Shown here piece after piece: positions 18,276 through 29,765 of a stretch of DNA of 64,000 bases (position 1 is its first letter; every line of letters starts with the position of its first letter). Source of the DNA: Francisella orientalis FNO12 (lineage in GTDB: Bacteria > Pseudomonadota > Gammaproteobacteria > Francisellales > Francisellaceae). The notes under the pieces were generated by a model. That model did not search any database, was not told where the DNA came from, and saw nothing but the letters and a program-made list of their open reading frames with translations. Where the stretch lies: contig NZ_CP011921.2 of NCBI RefSeq assembly GCF_001042525.2, positions 1,550,001-1,614,000 on the forward strand, in the 5' to 3' direction. The position numbers and the translations under genes are program-made.

Positions 18276-19097
18276 ATGGATAACAAAAAAAATATTCTAA
18301 TAACTGGTTGCTCTCATGGTGGAATTGGTTATGCTACAGCTATCTATCTTCGAGACAAAGGATATCAAGTTTTTGCTTCTGCTAGAAAGCAAGAAGATGT
18401 AGATAAGCTTAAAGCTGAAGGCTTTGATACTTACTTGATAGATGTCACTAATTATCAGCAGGTTGATAATGCTTTAGAGACTATTTTAGCTAAAACTGCT
18501 GGCAAATTAGATGCTGTATTTAATAATGCTGGATTTGGACAAGTTGGCGCATTAGAAGATATCGATACACAATTTATCAAAAAGCAATTTGAAACCAATA
18601 TATTTGCTGTACACAATCTAACTAACAAAGCTATAAAAATCATGAGTAAACAAGGTTATGGGAAAATAATACAGCATAGTTCAATATTAGGGCTTATTGG
18701 CATGAGGTATCGCGGATCATACGTGGCTAGTAAGTATGCTCTAGAAGGTATGACTGATACTATGCGACTTGAGCTTAGGGATACCAATATTTTTATTAGT
18801 CTATTAAATACTGGTCCTGTAACAAGTAAATTTAGAGAGAATGCACTAAAGACTATCGATAATGTTGAAGTAGAAAACTCTCCTCATCATAAAGAGTATT
18901 ATAGAATAATGCTTGGTAATCACAAACCTATCCCTTTTAACCTACCAGCAATTGAAGTAGCCAAAGTTGTTGAAAAAATTCTTATAGCAAGAAAACCAAG
19001 ACCTAGATACTTTATAACAAAAGCCACTTGGATTATGACAACTCTTAAAAAATTTTTGACAACAAAAGCTTTTGACAAGGTTGTAGGAAAGTATTAA
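18276..19097 (+). CDS. Short-chain dehydrogenase/reductase
   Basis: 273 residues of the classical SDR type. The N-terminal cofactor motif is TGCSHGGIGYA (TGxxxGxG), NNAGFG is at about 87, and the active-site Ser-Tyr-Lys appears as HSSILG then YVASKYALEGM. It resembles the YkvO/retinol-dehydrogenase-like group that includes oxidoreductases acting on hydrophobic alcohols, but the substrate cannot be assigned. The start ATG is 95 bp after the end of the divergent protease pseudogene. The gene is intact and ends 3 bp before the convergent APC pseudogene. Confidence 0.82.
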   Translation: MDNKKNILITGCSHGGIGYATAIYLRDKGYQVFASARKQEDVDKLKAEGFDTYLIDVTNYQQVDNALETILAKTAGKLDAVFNNAGFGQVGALEDIDTQFIKKQFETNIFAVHNLTNKAIKIMSKQGYGKIIQHSSILGLIGMRYRGSYVASKYALEGMTDTMRLELRDTNIFISLLNTGPVTSKFRENALKTIDNVEVENSPHHKEYYRIMLGNHKPIPFNLPAIEVAKVVEKILIARKPRPRYFITKATWIMTTLKKFLTTKAFDKVVGKY

Positions 19098-19100
19098 CCA

Positions 19101-20462
19101 TTATTTTCTAAACTTATACAAAAGCCATCCTACAAATATAAAAATCATTGGCCCTAAGATCAACTCAGATTCATATAGTACAATATCATAAAAGCTTGTC
19201 ATATCGCTTGGTGGTTGAAAGCTAAATATTATACCTAATGATGTCGATACAAAAACTAGCGCTGCAAACAAATATTTTATCTTATGATTCATAAGCTTGA
19301 TATAAGCGATTACAAGATATAAATAATGGATAAAATAAAGTACAGTAGCCATGAGGATCAAGATTTGATACATCGCATCAACTGAAGGCAACAAGTTTGT
19401 AAATACAACTATAAAGGTAACTAACACACCCATAAATATCAAAGTATTCCTTGGAGAATCGTGCTTGTTAGTTTTATGTAACCAGTCTGGCAAAATCCCT
19501 TTGGGACACATTTAAAAAAACATAATCACAGGTGCTAATAACCAAATACTAACTGCGGCAAATTCAGCAAATGTTAATAAAAATGTCATTAGCTTGGGAA
19601 ACCATACCCAATGAAATTGACCAATGAAATTGATGACCTATAATCTCAAATGCTGTCATCAAACCAGATGCCTTACCAATATCATCAGGTGATGCTACTA
19701 GATTCAGAGCTACGGTGCCTAGTATATATAGTCCAAGTAATATAAAAGCAGATAAAATCAAACTATAATAAAGATTTTTCTTAGCATCTCTAACAGAGTT
19801 GGCAAAAGTAGGAATTATCTCAATACCAGCCATAGCAAACATAATAATAGTCAAAGTAGAAAGATTGTCCCACGAGCTACCATGAGGAGCTATTTTAGCC
19901 ACAGAAAAATCAGTAGCACTATGCCTTACAGCTAGATAAGCTGCCACTCCTAGGACGATTATCTCAATAGCAGGTATAAATGAGCCTAAAATACCACCAA
20001 TATCTACTAGATATTTGTTTGCCTTTAGACCATAAAAGCTAATTACCGTAATCAACCAAAAGCTGTCAATACCATCACAGTGATATAATAATGATTCTCA
20101 ACTAATTCAGGCTTACCAATGAAGTAAGCAAAATTTGTAGCCAAAAATATTAGAACTGCTGGATAATAAAATATCGTATTAATCCAATAAAGCCATGCAA
20201 CCATAAAGCCTGGTTTTTCACCCAAAGCTCTAGTAGTCCAAGCATACATACCTCCCTCATCAGGATACTTACGTGACAACTGTGTAGCGATAACAACTAA
20301 TGGCAAGAAAAATACCAAATCACCGAGTATCCAAAAAAATATTGCTGATGCTCCTAAACACGCGGTAACAGGTATCCAACGAATACAAAAGTTAACAGTG
20401 ACTGCCATTATAGTGACATCTTTTAATCCAAGAACTTTATTATCTATTGAGATTGAACTCAT
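19101..20462 (-). pseudogene. APC-family amino acid permease (GadC-like), broken
   Basis: Three fragments reconstruct a 12-TM transporter of about 450 residues. The N-terminus has YPDEGGMYAWTTRALGEKPG, the G-G-x-x-x-W loop of the APC/GadC branch. Lesions: a one-base shift near 20050-20055 (expected VLTAFWLITV), a 13-bp tandem duplication at 19608-19633 that shifts the frame again, and a TAA at 19512-19514 just before MCPKGILPDWL. Its start follows a normal ATG at 20460-20462. An intact relative is at 8263-9666. Confidence 0.87.
19608..19633. repeat. 13-bp perfect tandem duplication
   Basis: CCAATGAAATTGA occurs at 19608-19620 and again at 19621-19633. It lies inside the APC permease pseudogene and contributes a frameshift. 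It is the same kind of lesion as the 23-bp duplication at 13798-13843. Confidence 0.95.
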
Positions 20463-20604
20463 AAAATATATTACTCGTTAATAATTCATAAGATGATTAT
20501 ATACATCATGATTAAGAATAAATATTCTATAAGGTAATTTTTTAAATGATGAATTTGATTTTTAGATAAGAAAGATATGAAAATTTGAATATAGTCTTTG
20601 GATG

Positions 20605-20643
20605 ATATCCAAAATATATCTAACAAGAGATACTTTTGGATAT
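20605..20643 (-). terminator. Long hairpin downstream of groEL
   Basis: Arms ATATCCAAAA (20605-20614) and TTTTGGATAT (20634-20643) are exact complements, with an inner helper stem (TATCT/AGATA on the minus strand). It begins 11 bp beyond the groEL stop. No clear U tract follows on the minus strand, so it may stop transcription weakly or protect the mRNA 3' end. Confidence 0.5.
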
Positions 20644-20654
20644 TAAGACTAATA

Positions 20655-22611
<1,957 letters not shown>

Positions 22612-22713
22612 AACAATCTTACTCCTTTGTTAATTATTGTTATTTTGTTTCTTTAAAAATGTTTTAAATTTTGTACAACTTAGAAAATCCATATATTCTA
22701 AGTACTTACAGAA

Positions 22714-22747
22714 CTACATATTGAGCCAAAAAAGTCATTTTCAAGAA
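22714..22747 (-). promoter_or_regulatory. Probable sigma-32 (heat-shock) promoter of groESL
   Basis: On the minus strand TTCTTGAAA is followed 13 nt later by CTCAATATG. This matches the sigma-32 pattern CTTGAAA-N(11-16)-CCCCATNT well at -35 and moderately at -10. It lies about 100 bp before the groES start. The match is by eye. Confidence 0.6.
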
Positions 22748-22825
22748 TTTTTTGTATTTTTTTGTTAGAATTGCTTCATAAAAATTTATTTGTATATAAG
22801 CTGGTCTATTTTGTTAAAGAAAAGC

Positions 22826-23246
22826 ATGAGCTTCTTAGCTCGATTAATCCATACTATTGGCTTTGAATTTTTTGGTATATTAATATTTACACCATTTGCT
22901 ATGTTTGTTTTGCATAAAGATATGTTTCATATCGCAGGATTCGCTATTATTCTGTCGATAATAGCAATGCTTTAGAATCTCATTTATAACTATATTTTTG
23001 ATGTCATCGAGCGTAAAGTAGATATGTGTCGTTCAAAAAGAGGAGTCATTATAAGAGTATTACATGCCATTCTTTTTGAAGCTGAGCTTTTGATTGTAAT
23101 AATTCCGCTTGTTGCTTATATGCTCGATATGGGACTGATAGAGGCTATTATTGTTGATATTGGCTTTGTTATTTTTTTATCTTGTATATGCTTTTGTGTA
23201 TAATTATATCTTTGATAAAATTTACTTTGGTTTTATAAATAAGTAA
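22826..23246 (+). pseudogene. PACE-family (chlorhexidine-type) efflux protein, broken
   Basis: Two copies of the bacterial transmembrane pair domain are visible. MSFLARLIHTIGFEFFGILI starts the first, which ends in NLIYNYIFDVIER. The second runs GVIIRVLHAILFEAELLIVI and ends in YNYIFDKIYF. A TAG at 22973-22975 replaces the Trp that normally precedes NxxYNxxFD. A shift near the T-run at about 23170-23178 puts the last segment (VYNYIFDKIYFGFINK) in another frame. Complete PACE proteins have about 140 residues and 4 TM helices and expel biocides or polyamines. The gene is therefore dead. Confidence 0.75.
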
Positions 23247-23251
23247 ATATA

Positions 23252-23327
23252 GCACCTATAGCTTAACTGGATAGAGCGTCGCCCTCCGGAGGCGAATGCG
23301 GGGGTTCGAGTCCCTCTAGGTGTGCCA
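23252..23327 (+). tRNA. tRNA-Arg, anticodon CCG
   Basis: A complete cloverleaf of 76 nt. The acceptor arms GCACCTA and TAGGTGT pair, and the D arm has GCTTAACTGGATAGAGC. The anticodon stem TCGCC/GGCGA holds loop CTCCGGA with anticodon CCG (codon CGG). The T arm GGGGG-TTCGAGT-CCCTC is standard. The CCA end is encoded (23325-23327). Confidence 0.97.
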
Positions 23328-23447
23328 TAAAATATAATCCATTCCACCTATAGAAATACTACAAAAATGTTATTATTTTTAATAGTTATAACTAAGAAAA
23401 GACTTATTGCAAAACTGGCATACAGAAATTATAATCTACACAATTAT

Positions 23448-23462
23448 TGATAATAATTATCA
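23448..23462. promoter_or_regulatory. Fur-box-like palindrome upstream of feoAB
   Basis: TGATAATAATTATCA, extended to ATTGATAATAATTATCATT, is a near-perfect palindrome that matches the GATAAT-based Fur consensus (GATAATGATAATCATTATC). It ends 16 bp before the feoA ATG, a position where Fur-Fe(II) would block transcription or translation initiation. Iron repression of feoAB is established in many bacteria; here it is inferred from this site. Confidence 0.75.
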
Positions 23463-23478
23463 TTTATGGAATAAATAA

Positions 23479-23709
23479 ATGTCAAAGTACAAGACTAAAA
23501 CACAATATTTAATTAGAGGATATCTTCATAATTGTCCTGTCGCATACAGAAATAGACTTTTATCTTTAGGGTTATTACCTGGTAAAATCCTTGAGATCAA
23601 GCGCAAAGCTATTTTTGGTGGCCCATGCCAAGTCAGTGTAAGAAATGCTGATATTTCAATACGTATAAAAGAGCTAGATTTATTAGATCTAGAGGAGATC
23701 AAATCATGA
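23479..23709 (+). CDS. feoA: Ferrous iron transport protein A
   Basis: 76 residues with an SH3-like fold. YRNRLLSLGLLPGKILEIKR is the usual FeoA core, followed by a beta strand GGPCQVSVRNADISIR. It is a small cytosolic protein needed for FeoB activity. It overlaps feoB by 4 bp (ATGA), so the two are translationally coupled. The Fur-like box lies immediately upstream. Confidence 0.9.
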   Translation: MSKYKTKTQYLIRGYLHNCPVAYRNRLLSLGLLPGKILEIKRKAIFGGPCQVSVRNADISIRIKELDLLDLEEIKS

Positions 23710-25943
23710 GATATGCCTTAGTAGGTAATCCAAATTGTGGTAAGACAACAATATTTAATGTCCTTACAGGACTTAACCAAAAAGTTGGAAATTGGTCTGG
23801 TGTTACAGTAGATAAAAAAGTAGGATATTTTAAAGTTGACAATCAACAAGTTGAAATTGTTGATATTCCTGGCATATACAGTCTATCAGCATCAGATAAT
23901 AGCTCTATAGATGAGCAAATAGCTTTTAACTATGTTATTCAAGAAAAACCTGATGCTATCATAAATGTGTTAGATGCATCTAATCTTGAAAGAAGCATGT
24001 ATCTGACTATTCAGCTATTAGAGCTAAATGTACCTATGATTTTAGCTATCAATATGGTTGATGTTGCTAATAAAAATGGCGTCGTAATTAATTTTGATGG
24101 CTTGTCTAAACTCTTAGGAATAAATGTTTTTCCTGTGATAGGATCAAAAGGTGTAGGTATAAATGAGCTTAAAAATGCTCTTATAAAGCCTCAATTAACC
24201 CCACATTATGACTTAAGATCTCACTACTCCAAAGATATATTAGCATTAGATAATCAATTACAACAACTACGCCAATCTGATATTGCAAATCTATGGTTAG
24301 CAGGGGAGCTCTATGAGGGTAGAACTATTCAGTTAGAGCATGACTCTCCGGATATTGATATTAATGCTCTACTTACTGAACATGCTAAGCTAATAACAAA
24401 CTCAGGACATAAGATACCTGAAATTCGTTATAGTATTGTTGATGACATTATTGAAAAAACTGTAAATTATACAACTTCAAAATCTCGTAGAAATATAACC
24501 CAAATACTAGATTCTGTGTGTATGAATCAATTTTTAGGTATACCTGTATTTCTTATGATGATGTATCTAATGTTCTTTTTCTCAATTACGTTTGGATCTG
24601 CTGTTCAACCTTTATTTGATGACTTTACAGCATCAATATTTATAGATGGTATAGCATACTACTCAAATGCTATTGGTCTACCTGAACAGTTGACTATGAT
24701 ACTCTCTCAAGGCTTAGGTACCGGTATTAATACTGTTCTTGCTTTTATTCCGCAAATAGGATTCTTGTTTATATTCCTATCGCTGCTCGAAGACTCTGGA
24801 TATATGTCAAGAGCTGCTTTTGTCATAGATAGATTTATGCAATCTATAGGATTATCTGGTAAAGCTTTTGTACCAATGATAGTTGGATTTGGGTGTAATG
24901 TTGCTTCAATAATGGCATCTAGAACATTAGAAACACGAGAAGATCGTCTAATGACTATTATGATGGCACCATTTATGTCATGTGGAGCTAGACTTGCTAT
25001 CTTCTCGGTATTCGCAACTGCATTTTTTCCAGAGCATGGAGCATCTGTAATATTTTTATTATATTTACTAGGAATTATCGCTGCAATTTTAACTGGATAT
25101 GTTATTAAGTTTACATTCCTAAAAAATGAAGCAACTCCTTTTGTACTAGATATACCAAAATATCACTTACCACACTTTAGTACAATTATGCTTTATAGCT
25201 GGAATCGCTTAAAATCATTCATACTTAAAGCTGGTAAAGTTATTGTCCCAATAGCTATTATTATTGGTAGCCTAAATAGTATAAATGTTACTAAAAACGA
25301 ATCCGCTCTTAACTATGCTGGTAAAAAAATAACTCCAATATTTGCACCTATGGGAGTTAGTGATGATAACTGGCAAGCTACTGTTGGCTTAATGACTGGA
25401 GTACTTGCAAAAGAGGTCGTTGTAGGTACGTTAAACACTCTTTATACGCAAGATGATAGTCAAGGTATTCCTGATAGCTACAGCGTTACCGATAACTTCA
25501 AAAATGCTATTTATACAACTTGGGATAACCTTTTCAACATGGACCTAAACCCAATCACAAGTAATGAGGCAGATGCTAATATGAGTAGCTCTGCTATGGG
25601 TAATATGACAAGTAAATTTAGCTCTGGGCTAGCTGCATTTTCATATTTACTATTCGTTCTATTATATATACCTTGTATATCTGTAATTGGTGCTACAGTT
25701 AGAGAATCTACTCGAGGCTGGGCAATATTATCTATATTATGGAGTTCAACTATTGCCTACACTTCTGCTGTAGTTGTATATCAGCTTGGCAATATATTTA
25801 ACACACCAGACAAATCAATTATATATAGCACAATTGCCATAATTGGATTAGGTATTGTAATTGCTATAATGAGGTATCTCTCAACTAGAATCAAGTTTGT
25901 AGCAAATTTAACTGGTTGCTCAACTTGCCAAGTTAGAAAATAA
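23706..25943 (+). CDS. feoB: Ferrous iron transporter FeoB
   Basis: 745 residues. The N-terminal G domain has GNPNCGKTT (G1, residues 7-15), DIPGIYSL (G3) and NMVD (G4). The membrane domain contains two Gate/nucleoside-recognition segments, for example VPMIVGFGCNVASIMASRTL and GVLAKEVVVGTLNTLY, with about 10 TM helices. The C-terminus ends in GCSTCQVRK with a Cys pair. It imports Fe(II) across the inner membrane with GTP hydrolysis. No feoC follows. The frame is intact. Confidence 0.96.
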   Translation: MRYALVGNPNCGKTTIFNVLTGLNQKVGNWSGVTVDKKVGYFKVDNQQVEIVDIPGIYSLSASDNSSIDEQIAFNYVIQEKPDAIINVLDASNLERSMYLTIQLLELNVPMILAINMVDVANKNGVVINFDGLSKLLGINVFPVIGSKGVGINELKNALIKPQLTPHYDLRSHYSKDILALDNQLQQLRQSDIANLWLAGELYEGRTIQLEHDSPDIDINALLTEHAKLITNSGHKIPEIRYSIVDDIIEKTVNYTTSKSRRNITQILDSVCMNQFLGIPVFLMMMYLMFFFSITFGSAVQPLFDDFTASIFIDGIAYYSNAIGLPEQLTMILSQGLGTGINTVLAFIPQIGFLFIFLSLLEDSGYMSRAAFVIDRFMQSIGLSGKAFVPMIVGFGCNVASIMASRTLETREDRLMTIMMAPFMSCGARLAIFSVFATAFFPEHGASVIFLLYLLGIIAAILTGYVIKFTFLKNEATPFVLDIPKYHLPHFSTIMLYSWNRLKSFILKAGKVIVPIAIIIGSLNSINVTKNESALNYAGKKITPIFAPMGVSDDNWQATVGLMTGVLAKEVVVGTLNTLYTQDDSQGIPDSYSVTDNFKNAIYTTWDNLFNMDLNPITSNEADANMSSSAMGNMTSKFSSGLAAFSYLLFVLLYIPCISVIGATVRESTRGWAILSILWSSTIAYTSAVVVYQLGNIFNTPDKSIIYSTIAIIGLGIVIAIMRYLSTRIKFVANLTGCSTCQVRK

Positions 25944-26064
25944 AAACACCAACTTTATTCTTAGCATTTATCTTGCATAAACTATAGCCAAAATAAACGA
26001 TCAAAGTATCTAATAATATATAATAGTGCTAGAATTTACATGTAAATCTAAGTTTAAGGCTTGC

Positions 26065-27300
26065 ATGCTTAATAATAATTTAAAAACTACTGTTGCAATA
26101 ATTGGAGCTGGTCCATCTGGCTCAGTTGCAGCAGCAATACTAGTCAAAAAAGGTTATGATGTAATTATCATTGGAAGACAAATATTCCCAAGATTCTCGA
26201 TTGGTGAGAGCCTCTTATCCCAATCAATGCAGTATTTTGAAGAAGCTGAGATGCTTGATATTATCAAACAACAAGCGATGTTTCAGCATAAAAATGGAGC
26301 TGCTTTTAATAATAATACCGACTATATTTCTATAGATTTTAATCAAAAATTTACAGCAGGTTATGGTGATACTTTTCAGGTTAAACGAGGGATTTTCGAC
26401 AAAGCTTTAGCTGATAAAGCTCAAGAGTTAGGTACAAAAATATTTTATAATACTGAAGTTATCCATGTAGCTGAAGAAATAGATAGTATCACTCTAACCA
26501 TCAAAAATCTTGAAACCCAAGAACAATATAAATTAGAAGCTGACTTCATACTTGATACTAGTGGTTTTGGAAGAGTACTACCAAAATTACTTAATCTTGA
26601 AAAACCTTCTAACTTTCTAATGCACCAATCATATTTTTGTCATATAGAAGATAATATTACTGATGAAAGTTTCGATCGCAATAAAATTCTTATAAGTGTT
26701 CATCCAGAGCATCGAGATATTTGGTACTGGCTAATACCTTTCGCTGACGGAACATCATCTATCGACGTAGTTGCGAAGCCAAAAAGCTTCATTGATAACA
26801 ATACCAATATACAAAATCTTGATAGCTTTATAAAACAAATACCATATTTAGCAAACTTAACATCAACCTCGACACTCAAATCTGATGTTCAAACTATCAA
26901 AGGTTACTTAGCAAATGTTTCTAAACTTTATGGCGAAAGATTTGCCTTGCTTGGTAATGCCGCTGAATTTTTAGACCCAGAATTTTCATCAGGTATAACC
27001 ATTGCTGTTAAATCCGTATCCTTAGCAGTAAATGCTCTTGATAGACATCTAAAAGGTATCGAAGTCGACTGGCAAAAAGAATTTGTTGATGAATTATATA
27101 TAGGTATTAATACTTTTAGAGAATTTGTTAGTGCTTGGTATGATGGAAGTTTACAAGATATTATATTTCATAAAAATAGTAGTCAAAATATAAAAGAACA
27201 AATTGTATCAATCTTAGCTGGATATGCTTGAGATAAAAATAACCCTTTTGTTAGAAATCCTAGACAAGGAATTAGAGCTTTATCAAGATTGTGTTGTTAA
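26065..27300 (+). pseudogene. Tryptophan-halogenase-like FAD oxidoreductase, C-terminus cut by TGA
   Basis: The ATG at 26065 opens MLNNNLKTTVAIIGAGPSGS with the FAD GxGxxG motif. Later GNAAEFLDPEFSSGITIAV matches the FAD-binding signature of the halogenase/geranylgeranyl-reductase-like group. A halogenase would also need the WxWxIP motif: WYWLIPF is present. The frame meets TGA at 27229-27231 after AGYA. In the same frame 22 more sensible codons follow (DKNNPFVRNPRQGIRALSRL, then CC) to TAA 27298-27300. Relatives have AGYxWD at this place, so TGA probably replaces Trp. Residues 1-388 could still fold. Such FAD proteins occur in aryl polyene clusters, as here. Confidence 0.75.
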
Positions 27301-27304
27301 AATA

Positions 27305-27742
27305 CTATTTGATAACAACCCCTTTCAATGCAACTCCAGACATTAAGAGACCCTCTCCACAAACATAAGTATCTTTACTTGATGTAGGATTATTTTTCCA
27401 GTTAGATTCAATATCTGCAACCCCTTTGCCGCCGGCAGCTTGTGATCGCTCTTTTAGATCAATTAATGCTGAATAAAAAGCCCAATTACAAGACTTCTCA
27501 TAATGTTTAAATGCACCATTAGTTCTTTTGCTTGTATATATTGTTCCTTCAGCTGAATAATCAAATGGCTTAGAATCTTTACCAAAATAAAACTTAAAAT
27601 CACCAAGTTTATTTTTGACTTTCTCAGGCATTACTTCCATAGCATTCTTGATACTCACATCATGAATATCATCCGAAGCATAAACAGATAAAGGTAAAAC
27701 AAAACAGCCTGCAGCAACCAATGAAAGTAATATCTTTTTCAT
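27305..27742 (-). CDS. Small periplasmic protein, unknown function
   Basis: 145 residues. An N-terminal signal peptide (MKKILLSLVAAGCFVLPLSV followed by YA and SDD) predicts export with cleavage near residue 22. The mature part has two Cys residues (KSCNWAF and DTYVCGEG) that could form a disulfide, and no recognised catalytic motif. Similar short secreted proteins in other proteobacteria carry misleading names such as excinuclease subunit. It sits between the FAD gene and the polyene-type operon, on the same strand as the latter, but need not belong to it. Confidence 0.7.
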   Translation of the reverse strand: MKKILLSLVAAGCFVLPLSVYASDDIHDVSIKNAMEVMPEKVKNKLGDFKFYFGKDSKPFDYSAEGTIYTSKRTNGAFKHYEKSCNWAFYSALIDLKERSQAAGGKGVADIESNWKNNPTSSKDTYVCGEGLLMSGVALKGVVIK

Positions 27743-27819
27743 ATTGTGTATCCTATAACTTTTCAGAAAATTGTGTTAAATATCATATCAATTTTGTGAC
27801 TAAAGTATATATCTTTATT

Positions 27820-29037
27820 CTAAAATTTTTTGAAAATCAAAGATGTATTAACTCCGCCAAAAGCAAAGTTATTAGTCATCACATACTCAGTCTCTATATT
27901 TTGTTTATCTACAAGATAGTCTAAGCTAGCACACCTTGGATCTACATTTTGTAAATTCACATTTGGGATAAATACACCTCTATTCATCATCTCTATAGTT
28001 AGCCATGCCTCAAGCGAACCACTAGCACCTAATGTATGGCCAAAATAACCTTTTAGTGAACTGATGCTAATATCCCTACCAAAAACTTCACGCGTAGCAA
28101 TACTCTCAGCTATATCTCCAACCTCTGTCGATGTGCCATGAGCATTGACATAACCTATCATATCTGGTGTTATCTGTGCATCATCTAAAGCAAGTTTAAG
28201 AGCAATCTGCATTTTTTCGGTTGTCGGTTGTGTAACATGCTCAGCATCACAATTTGTGCCATAACCTACAACCTCCGCATAAATTTTTGCTCCACGCTGT
28301 TGTGCATGCCCTAATGACTCTAATATCAAAGTAGCACTACCCTCTCCTATAACTAAGCCATCTCTATCTCTATCAAAAGGTTTAGGTGCAAAACTTGGCG
28401 TATCATTCATCTGACTTGTCGCAAATAATGTGTCAAATATTGCAACCTGACTTACACAAAGTTCTTCTGCTCCACCAGCAACCATCACATCCTGCATACC
28501 ATACTTAATAGCTTCATAAGCATATCCTATAGCTTGACTACTTGAGGTACATGCACTAGATGTCGGGATTAATCTACCAGTTAATCCAAAGAATAAAGCT
28601 ATATTAACTGCACAAGTATGACTCATACCTTTGATATAAGTTGTTGCATTAACATTGCCAATTTTTTTGTCAGTAAGAATCATCAAAAGATCAGACAATG
28701 GTTGTGGGCTGCCAGAGCATGATCCATAAGCAACACCTGTTCTACCTCTAGTTAATATATCTATCTTATCAAGTAAATCAGCATCTGCTAATGCTTGTGA
28801 GGTTGCTACGGTTGCTAACTTTGACACCATACCCATACCACGTATTTTTTTACGAGGATAATTTGGAATTTTAAAATCTGTTACAGGAGCAGCAAGTTTA
28901 GTATTAAGACCTTGAATATCATCCCAAGGCATTCTCTTAGTTGCGACTTTTCCAGCTAATAATGATTCAAAAATAGTATCAGCATCACTACCAAGAGCTG
29001 TAACGCCTGACATACCGGTAACAACGACTCTACTCAT
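27820..29037 (-). CDS. Beta-ketoacyl-ACP synthase (FabF-like; aryl-polyene-type KS)
   Basis: 405 residues with a complete thiolase-fold active site: Cys163 in SSACTSSSQAIGYA, His in NAHGTSTEVGD and His in SSLKGYFGHTLGASGS. It therefore should condense malonyl-ACP with an acyl-ACP. Within the cluster it corresponds to the second ketosynthase of aryl polyene loci (ApeR-like by position and order). Its ATG overlaps the stop of the ketoreductase gene by one base (29037). It ends the minus-strand operon KS-dehydratase-ketoreductase-KS. The housekeeping fabF would be expected elsewhere in the genome. Confidence 0.88.
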   Translation of the reverse strand: MSRVVVTGMSGVTALGSDADTIFESLLAGKVATKRMPWDDIQGLNTKLAAPVTDFKIPNYPRKKIRGMGMVSKLATVATSQALADADLLDKIDILTRGRTGVAYGSCSGSPQPLSDLLMILTDKKIGNVNATTYIKGMSHTCAVNIALFFGLTGRLIPTSSACTSSSQAIGYAYEAIKYGMQDVMVAGGAEELCVSQVAIFDTLFATSQMNDTPSFAPKPFDRDRDGLVIGEGSATLILESLGHAQQRGAKIYAEVVGYGTNCDAEHVTQPTTEKMQIALKLALDDAQITPDMIGYVNAHGTSTEVGDIAESIATREVFGRDISISSLKGYFGHTLGASGSLEAWLTIEMMNRGVFIPNVNLQNVDPRCASLDYLVDKQNIETEYVMTNNFAFGGVNTSLIFKKF

Positions 29038-29762
29038 TAGACAAGTCCTCCATTAATAGAAATTACCTGTCTTGTTATATAAGCTGCAACATCCGACATC
29101 AGATACTCTGTTAAGCTTGCCACCTCTTCTACACTACCTGCCCTTTTCATTGGTATATGCTTAATAATCTCATCATAATGCTCAATATCATCCGTCATTT
29201 CTGTATCTATCAAACCTGGTGCTATACAATTTACTGTAATTTTTCTTTTTGCTAACTCTACAGCCAAAGCTTTTGTAGCTCCAATAATACCAGCTTTTGC
29301 AGCACTATAGTTGACCTGCCCTCTATTACCCACGATACCAGATACAGAAGCCATAGTAATAATCCTGCCACCTTTTCTAAGCTGTATCATTGGCATAATA
29401 CAAGGCTTTAAAACATTATAAAAACCATCCAGATTAGTATCTATGACTCTTGACCAATCATCTTTTGTCATTGCTGGAAATGCAGTATCCCTACAAAGAC
29501 CGGCATTATTAATCACTCCATAAAATGCACCTTGATTTTCGATATACTCGCCAATAGCTTGTTCTGTCTGCTGATTATTAGAGATATCAAAACTTATAAT
29601 ATCCGCTTGAAAACCCTTATCAAGAATACTATCACGAACGTTTTCAGCACCAACTTTGTCAGTGTTGTAGTGTATAGTTATATGCCTATTTTCAGCCGCT
29701 AGTTTCAGTGCTATCGCCTTACCGATTCCTTTACTCGCACCTGTGACTAATATTCTTTTCAT
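29037..29762 (-). CDS. 3-oxoacyl-ACP reductase (FabG-like ketoreductase)
   Basis: 241 residues, classical SDR. TGASKGIGKAI (7-17) binds NADPH, NNAGLCRD is at about 85-92, and the catalytic Ser-Tyr-Lys is in ASVSGIVG and YSAAK (Tyr152, Lys156). GLIDTEMTDD is typical of FabG. It reduces the 3-keto group during chain extension. It is flanked by a dehydratase (3 bp upstream) and a ketosynthase, so it serves the polyene-type pathway (ApeQ-like by position). Confidence 0.9.
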   Translation of the reverse strand: MKRILVTGASKGIGKAIALKLAAENRHITIHYNTDKVGAENVRDSILDKGFQADIISFDISNNQQTEQAIGEYIENQGAFYGVINNAGLCRDTAFPAMTKDDWSRVIDTNLDGFYNVLKPCIMPMIQLRKGGRIITMASVSGIVGNRGQVNYSAAKAGIIGATKALAVELAKRKITVNCIAPGLIDTEMTDDIEHYDEIIKHIPMKRAGSVEEVASLTEYLMSDVAAYITRQVISINGGLV

Positions 29763-29765
29763 GTT

